Shown here: one piece after another, positions 13,710-16,584 of the stretch
How the letters are laid out: every line of letters starts with the position of its first letter
Position numbering within the stretch: position 1 is the first letter of the stretch
Origin: Mollicutes bacterium
GTDB taxonomy: Bacteria; Bacillota_I; Bacilli_A; RF39; UBA660
Length of the DNA stretch: 16,584 nucleotides
Assembly (NCBI GenBank): GCA_012513875.1
Contig: JAAZBI010000001.1
Location: 1-16,584 of the forward strand
Direction: 5' to 3'
Notes under the pieces: generated by a model
The model's database searches: none
What the model was told of the DNA's origin: nothing
The model's input: the letters and a program-made list of their open reading frames with translations, nothing else
Made by a program: the position numbers and the translations under genes

Positions 13710-15764
13710 GTGTTTTTTAAAAAGATAGTTAAACAAGAAAATTTAAAAGATTGTGGAGCTGCTTGTTTATTAATGATGATGAGAAAACATGGTGGTAATT
13801 ATCCAATGGAACAATTAAGAACATTGTTAAAAACAGATAAGAAAGGAACTAGTGCTTTAAATTTAATTGAAGGTGCTAGACAAGTTGGTTTTGATGCTCG
13901 TGGTTATTATTGTAATGATTTGAAAGCTATAAAATGCCCCGTTATAGCTCATGTTATCATTAAAAAATCATATCATCACTATTTAATAATTGATGATATA
14001 AATTACGAAAAAGAAATTATTAAAGTAATCGATCCAGCTTTTGGATTAAAAAAATATACATTCTCTGAATTTGATCAAATTTGGTCTAAGAATATTATAA
14101 CAGTTATTCCAATTAGGAAAATTGATAATATAAATTTATTTATGAGCATTCGTCAAACAATTTGCAACTTAATTAAACCTTATTTGAAATATTTTTTCAT
14201 AATTTTAATTATTTCAATTGTATTGACAATTTTGAGTATAATAAACACTTATTATTTTAAAATTATCGTCGATAATAATTTTAATTCTCATCACTTTTTT
14301 TATTTAGGTGTCTTTTTTACAATTGTTGTCTTTTTAAAAACAATGTTTACTTATTTAAAAAATCGTTTGTTAATTTTTATCGATAAAAAAATTGATTATG
14401 ATTTAATTAATCGAACATTTAAGCATCTTTTTTCACTTCCTTTTCAATACTTTCATACTAGAACTTCTGGAGATATTATCGCTCGGATCAATGATTTGGG
14501 ATATGTAAAAGAATTTATCAACAAAATTGCTAGTATCGTTTTAATTGATTTAGTTTTAATTATTGGGTCTATTGTTTTTATGATTAAAATTAACCAATTG
14601 TTATTTTTGATTACGGTATTGATTTTATTTTTATATCTAATTGTCGTTCTTATTTTTAATAAAACAATTAAATTAGCAATTGTAAAGAACCAAGAAAACA
14701 ATGCTAAAGTTTCATCTTTATTATATGAAACTATTAGTGGTATCGATACGATTAAAAATTTAGGTGTTGAACAAAATATGTTTTCAAAAAACATGAAAAT
14801 ATATCAAGAGTTTCTAAAAGATAATTATTCTTTTTCTAAGAAATACTTTTTAGCAAACTTTTTCAAAGAATTAATAACTTCTTTTGGAATGATAGTATTA
14901 ATTTATATTGGAGGATTGTTAATGTTTCAAAAAACTATTTTAGCAGGTGATTTAGTTGTTTTCATTTTCTTTTTCAATTTTTTTATTGATCCAATGAAAA
15001 ATATTTTTGAAATGGAACCATTATTAAAATCTTCTAGTAACGCTATTATTAGAACTACCGATTTTTTTCAGATCAAAGAAGAAAAAAACAGTAAATTTAG
15101 GATTAAAAGCGCTGACATTGTTATTAAAAATTTAGAATATTCATATAACAATTTAACAAAAACTTTTTCTGATTTTAATTTAAAAATAAAAAGTGGAGAA
15201 AAAGTTTTAATAACTGGCAAAAGTGGAACTGGTAAATCGACATTGATGAAATTGATTATGAAACAATTGGATATTGAAAAGGGTAATATTTTGATATCTA
15301 ATAAGAACATTGAAAATTATTCGTATCAAGAAATAAATAATAACATTTCTTATGTATCACAAAACGAAATTTTGTTTACCGATTCTTTATACAACAACAT
15401 AATTTTAGAACGTGAAACTTCTCAAGAAGAAGTTAAAGAGCTATTCAAATTAATAGAAATTGATCACATTTTAAAAAGACATCAAATTGATGAACATATG
15501 TTGTTAGAAGAAAACGGTTTAAATTTAAGCGGAGGAGAAAGACAGAGAATCATTATGGCTCGAGCATTGTTGAAAAAAAGCAAAATCGTTATTTTAGATG
15601 AAAGTATGAATGAAATTGATAACGAATTAGAGAATAAAATTTTAAAAAATTTATTTTCCTATTATCGAGAAAGGACTTTTATTGTTATTACTCATCATTT
15701 TACTAATAAGTATCTTTTTGATAAAGTTATCGATTTAAACTTAAAGAAAGGAGTATTAACATGA
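13710..15764 (+). CDS. Peptidase-containing ABC transporter (C39 protease, double-glycine exporter)
   Basis: This 684-residue transporter cuts leader peptides after Gly-Gly and exports the core. An N-terminal C39 protease (about 1-130) has Gln9 and Cys15 (DCGAACLL), His90 (YHHYLI) and Asp108 (IDPAFG). A six-TM domain follows (about 155-440), then a nucleotide-binding domain with Walker A GKSGTGKST (about 502), the Q-loop YVSQNE, the signature LSGGERQR (about 606), Walker B IVILDES and an H-loop (ITHH). The start is GTG at 13710, behind a near-perfect AAAGGAGGTGA; an in-frame ATG at 13692 would put that site inside the gene. Its TGA stop overlaps the ATG of the first substrate peptide. No separate HlyD-like accessory protein is present. 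It would act as a homodimer. Confidence 0.95.
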   Translation: MFFKKIVKQENLKDCGAACLLMMMRKHGGNYPMEQLRTLLKTDKKGTSALNLIEGARQVGFDARGYYCNDLKAIKCPVIAHVIIKKSYHHYLIIDDINYEKEIIKVIDPAFGLKKYTFSEFDQIWSKNIITVIPIRKIDNINLFMSIRQTICNLIKPYLKYFFIILIISIVLTILSIINTYYFKIIVDNNFNSHHFFYLGVFFTIVVFLKTMFTYLKNRLLIFIDKKIDYDLINRTFKHLFSLPFQYFHTRTSGDIIARINDLGYVKEFINKIASIVLIDLVLIIGSIVFMIKINQLLFLITVLILFLYLIVVLIFNKTIKLAIVKNQENNAKVSSLLYETISGIDTIKNLGVEQNMFSKNMKIYQEFLKDNYSFSKKYFLANFFKELITSFGMIVLIYIGGLLMFQKTILAGDLVVFIFFFNFFIDPMKNIFEMEPLLKSSSNAIIRTTDFFQIKEEKNSKFRIKSADIVIKNLEYSYNNLTKTFSDFNLKIKSGEKVLITGKSGTGKSTLMKLIMKQLDIEKGNILISNKNIENYSYQEINNNISYVSQNEILFTDSLYNNIILERETSQEEVKELFKLIEIDHILKRHQIDEHMLLEENGLNLSGGERQRIIMARALLKKSKIVILDESMNEIDNELENKILKNLFSYYRERTFIVITHHFTNKYLFDKVIDLNLKKGVLT

Positions 15765-15901
15765 GAACATTAACTGAACAAGAATTAATTAAAATTAATG
15801 GTGGATTTGGAATAAGTTTGTGGTTAATTTTAGGAGGAGTTATAACTTTTACTATAGGATTTTTTGATGGTTATTCTAATCCAAACAAATGCAAAAAATA
15901 A
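15761..15901 (+). CDS. Double-glycine leader peptide 1 (putative bacteriocin subunit, hydrophobic)
   Basis: This 46-residue precursor begins MRTLTEQELIKINGG, matching the class II leader consensus LSxxELxxIxGG; the transporter would cut after Gly15. The 31-residue core is mostly one hydrophobic segment (about residues 18-35) ending GFFDGYSNPNKCKK, with a GxxxG motif (Gly33-Gly37), one Trp, one cysteine (Cys44) and net charge about +2. Its ATGA start overlaps the stop of the transporter gene, with AAAGGAG eight bases upstream, so translation is coupled. Its first 27 bases are identical to those of peptide 2. A pore-forming partner in a two-peptide bacteriocin is the best guess; a signalling peptide or an immunity-like membrane peptide cannot be excluded. 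Confidence 0.85.
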   Translation: MRTLTEQELIKINGGFGISLWLILGGVITFTIGFFDGYSNPNKCKK

Positions 15902-15911
15902 GGAGGTAAAC

Positions 15912-16076
15912 ATGAGAACATTAACTGAACAAGAATTATTAATGATAAATGGCGGTTCTATTACAAGTAGTTTTATTAACGCTATAGCTAGAGGAATAAA
16001 ATCTATTTATGATTTAGGTAGAGCTTTTGGAAGTAGTTTCCGTCGTTTTCAATTTAATAAATTGTGCCCATTTTAA
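15912..16076 (+). CDS. Double-glycine leader peptide 2 (putative bacteriocin subunit, cationic)
   Basis: This 54-residue precursor has the leader MRTLTEQELLMINGG, so the core starts at Ser16. The 39-residue core is amphipathic and strongly cationic (about +5), with an AxxxG (Ala24-Gly28) and a GxxxG (Gly36-Gly40) motif and a single cysteine in the end KLCPF (Cys52). Helix-helix GxxxG motifs in both peptides are typical of two-peptide (class IIb) bacteriocins. The start at 15912 is preferred over an in-frame ATG at 15864, which lies inside peptide 1, because AGGAGG (15901-15906) overlaps the peptide 1 stop and is well spaced, and because the leader then matches that of peptide 1. A terminator follows at once. 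Confidence 0.88.
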   Translation: MRTLTEQELLMINGGSITSSFINAIARGIKSIYDLGRAFGSSFRRFQFNKLCPF

Positions 16077-16102
16077 AAAGAAAGAGCTTGCTCTTTCTTT
16101 TT
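16075..16102 (+). terminator. Terminator of the PCAT-peptide operon
   Basis: Twelve-bp perfect stem AAAAAGAAAGAG with CTCTTTCTTTTT around CTTG. It overlaps the last two bases of the peptide 2 stop codon. Confidence 0.85.
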
Positions 16103-16138
16103 CTTTCTATTTAAGATAAAATCAAGTTGGTGATGAAG

Positions 16139-16186
16139 ATGAGAAATATAGGATATGTATGTTGTTATAAAAATCTTGTTAACTAA
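16139..16186 (+). CDS. Possible 15-residue small ORF (MRNIGYVCCYKNLVN)
   Basis: GGTGAT at 16129-16134 stands four bases before ATG, the same arrangement as at nfo, and a short frame follows to TAA. It has paired cysteines but no recognisable family. It could be a leader peptide, a degraded gene or chance. The rest of the 186-base gap (16077-16262) holds only the PCAT terminator and the rpsU promoter. Confidence 0.2.
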   Translation: MRNIGYVCCYKNLVN

Positions 16187-16202
16187 AATATGAAACAAAG
16201 AC

Positions 16203-16231
16203 TTGCAGACTTTAAAGGCAGATGATATAAT
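16203..16231 (+). promoter_or_regulatory. Promoter of rpsU
   Basis: TTGCAG (16203-16208), a 17-bp spacer and TATAAT (16226-16231), with TGA just before the -10. The start would be near 16238, just ahead of the AAAGGAGGG ribosome site. Confidence 0.7.
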
Positions 16232-16262
16232 TGTTTTGTCAAAAAGAAAGGAGGGATATAAG

Positions 16263-16451
16263 ATGACTAGAGTAGTAGTAAATGGTAATATGGATGGCGC
16301 TTTAAGAAAATTTAAGCAAAAAGTAGCTAGAAGTGGTGTCCCTTCTGAATTTAAAAAGAGAGAACATTTTCAAAAACCAGGCGTTGAAAGAAGAGCAGCT
16401 ATTAAAGAGGCTATAAAAAATGCTCATAAAAAAGGTAATCGCGATTATTAG
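16263..16451 (+). CDS. rpsU: 30S ribosomal protein S21 (bS21)
   Basis: This 62-residue, very basic protein has the S21 pattern: TRVVVNGNMDGALRKFKQKV, then KKREHFQKPGVERR and a Lys-rich tail. S21 binds near the 3' end of 16S rRNA on the 30S platform and helps initiation. The ATG at 16263 lies eight bases after AAAGGAGGG; longer in-frame starts upstream would include the promoter. It ends with TAG, and the murE start follows eight bases later behind AGGAGG, so the two are probably read together. Pairing S21 directly with murE, not with a yqeY-type gene, is a less usual order. Confidence 0.95.
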   Translation: MTRVVVNGNMDGALRKFKQKVARSGVPSEFKKREHFQKPGVERRAAIKEAIKNAHKKGNRDY

Positions 16452-16459
16452 GAGGATTT

Positions 16460-16584
16460 ATGAAGAGGTTAAAAGATTTAATTCCTTGTGATTACGATGT
16501 ATTAATTTCTTCTGTTGAAGATAATTCTAAAGTAAAGAACGAAAATTATTTGTTTTGTTGTATTAAAGGTTTAACTTTTGATGG
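16460..16584 (+). CDS. murE: UDP-N-acetylmuramyl-peptide ligase, N-terminus (MurE-like; cut by window end)
   Basis: Only the first 41 codons are visible. MKRLKDLI at the start and then DNSKVKNENYLFCCIKGLTFDG match the N-terminal uridine-nucleotide-binding domain of MurE (pattern DSRxVxxGxLFxxxKGxxxDGHxF). MurE adds the third amino acid, meso-diaminopimelate or lysine, to the peptidoglycan stem peptide; which one cannot be told from this part. The AGGAGG site lies four bases before the ATG. A Mur ligase of another subgroup (MurF or MurT) is the main alternative. Confidence 0.75.
   Translation, partial: MKRLKDLIPCDYDVLISSVEDNSKVKNENYLFCCIKGLTFD

Noticed and set aside
14453..14794. Minus-strand open frames at 14453-14794 and 15068-15310
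   Set aside because: They lie wholly inside the PCAT gene, whose domains are intact, and show no start signals.
15864..15911. Longer start for leader peptide 2 at 15864
   Set aside because: It would begin inside peptide 1 and add residues before the conserved MRTLTEQEL leader, which has its own AGGAGG site.
16190..16225. Eleven-codon frame MKQRLADFKGR before rpsU
   Set aside because: No ribosome site, and it overlaps the rpsU -35 region.

Overview
The window is a very AT-rich (low-GC), densely packed bacterial chromosome segment, with nearly all genes on the + strand. The gene order (fmt … rlmN-prpC-prkC-rsgA-rpe), the Gram-positive style Shine-Dalgarno sites (AGGAGG, AAGGTGAT) and the low GC point to a Bacillota/Mycoplasmatota-like organism, plausibly an uncultured gut Bacilli lineage (RF39-like). 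That placement is inference. A PASTA-domain kinase and a murE start imply a peptidoglycan wall. Tryptophan is always TGG and no TGA interrupts a gene, so the standard code is used, although only one of 21 visible stop codons is TGA.

Layout. 1-6189: the tail of a housekeeping operon, with fmt (5' end outside the window), an unrecognised membrane-anchored protein, rlmN, the phosphatase/kinase pair prpC-prkC, rsgA and rpe. 6185-7312: two tandem type IV pilin-like genes, each with its own identical promoter and a near-identical terminator. 7337-9206: nfo (endonuclease IV), rpmG (L33), efp and tRNA-Arg(UCU). 9284-10090: a DUF368 polyprenyl-phosphate translocase, facing a minus-strand small surface protein across a bidirectional terminator.

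10119-13621 is a surface-protein island. Two divergent genes encode proteins with SipW-type signal peptides, one of them TasA/camelysin-like. They are followed by an unusually large, roughly nine-TM signal peptidase with an ER/archaeal-type Ser-His centre, and by a DUF5305 protein. The likely scheme is that the peptidase matures the TasA-like subunit (and perhaps the divergent protein) while the DUF5305 protein assists.

13710-16102 is a compact secretion cassette. A C39-peptidase ABC transporter (PCAT) overlaps the first of two double-glycine-leader peptides. The peptides share an almost identical leader, and their cores each carry a GxxxG motif and one cysteine, which suggests a two-peptide bacteriocin. 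No immunity gene is evident. The window ends with rpsU (S21) and the first 41 codons of murE.

Three protein export routes (class III prepilin, SipW-type, double-glycine) therefore lie within about 10 kb. A 16-bp palindrome TGTAAA-N4-TTTACA occurs upstream of both the first pilin and the TasA-like gene, at positions differing by exactly 10 bp relative to the -10 box, which hints at co-regulation of surface structures.
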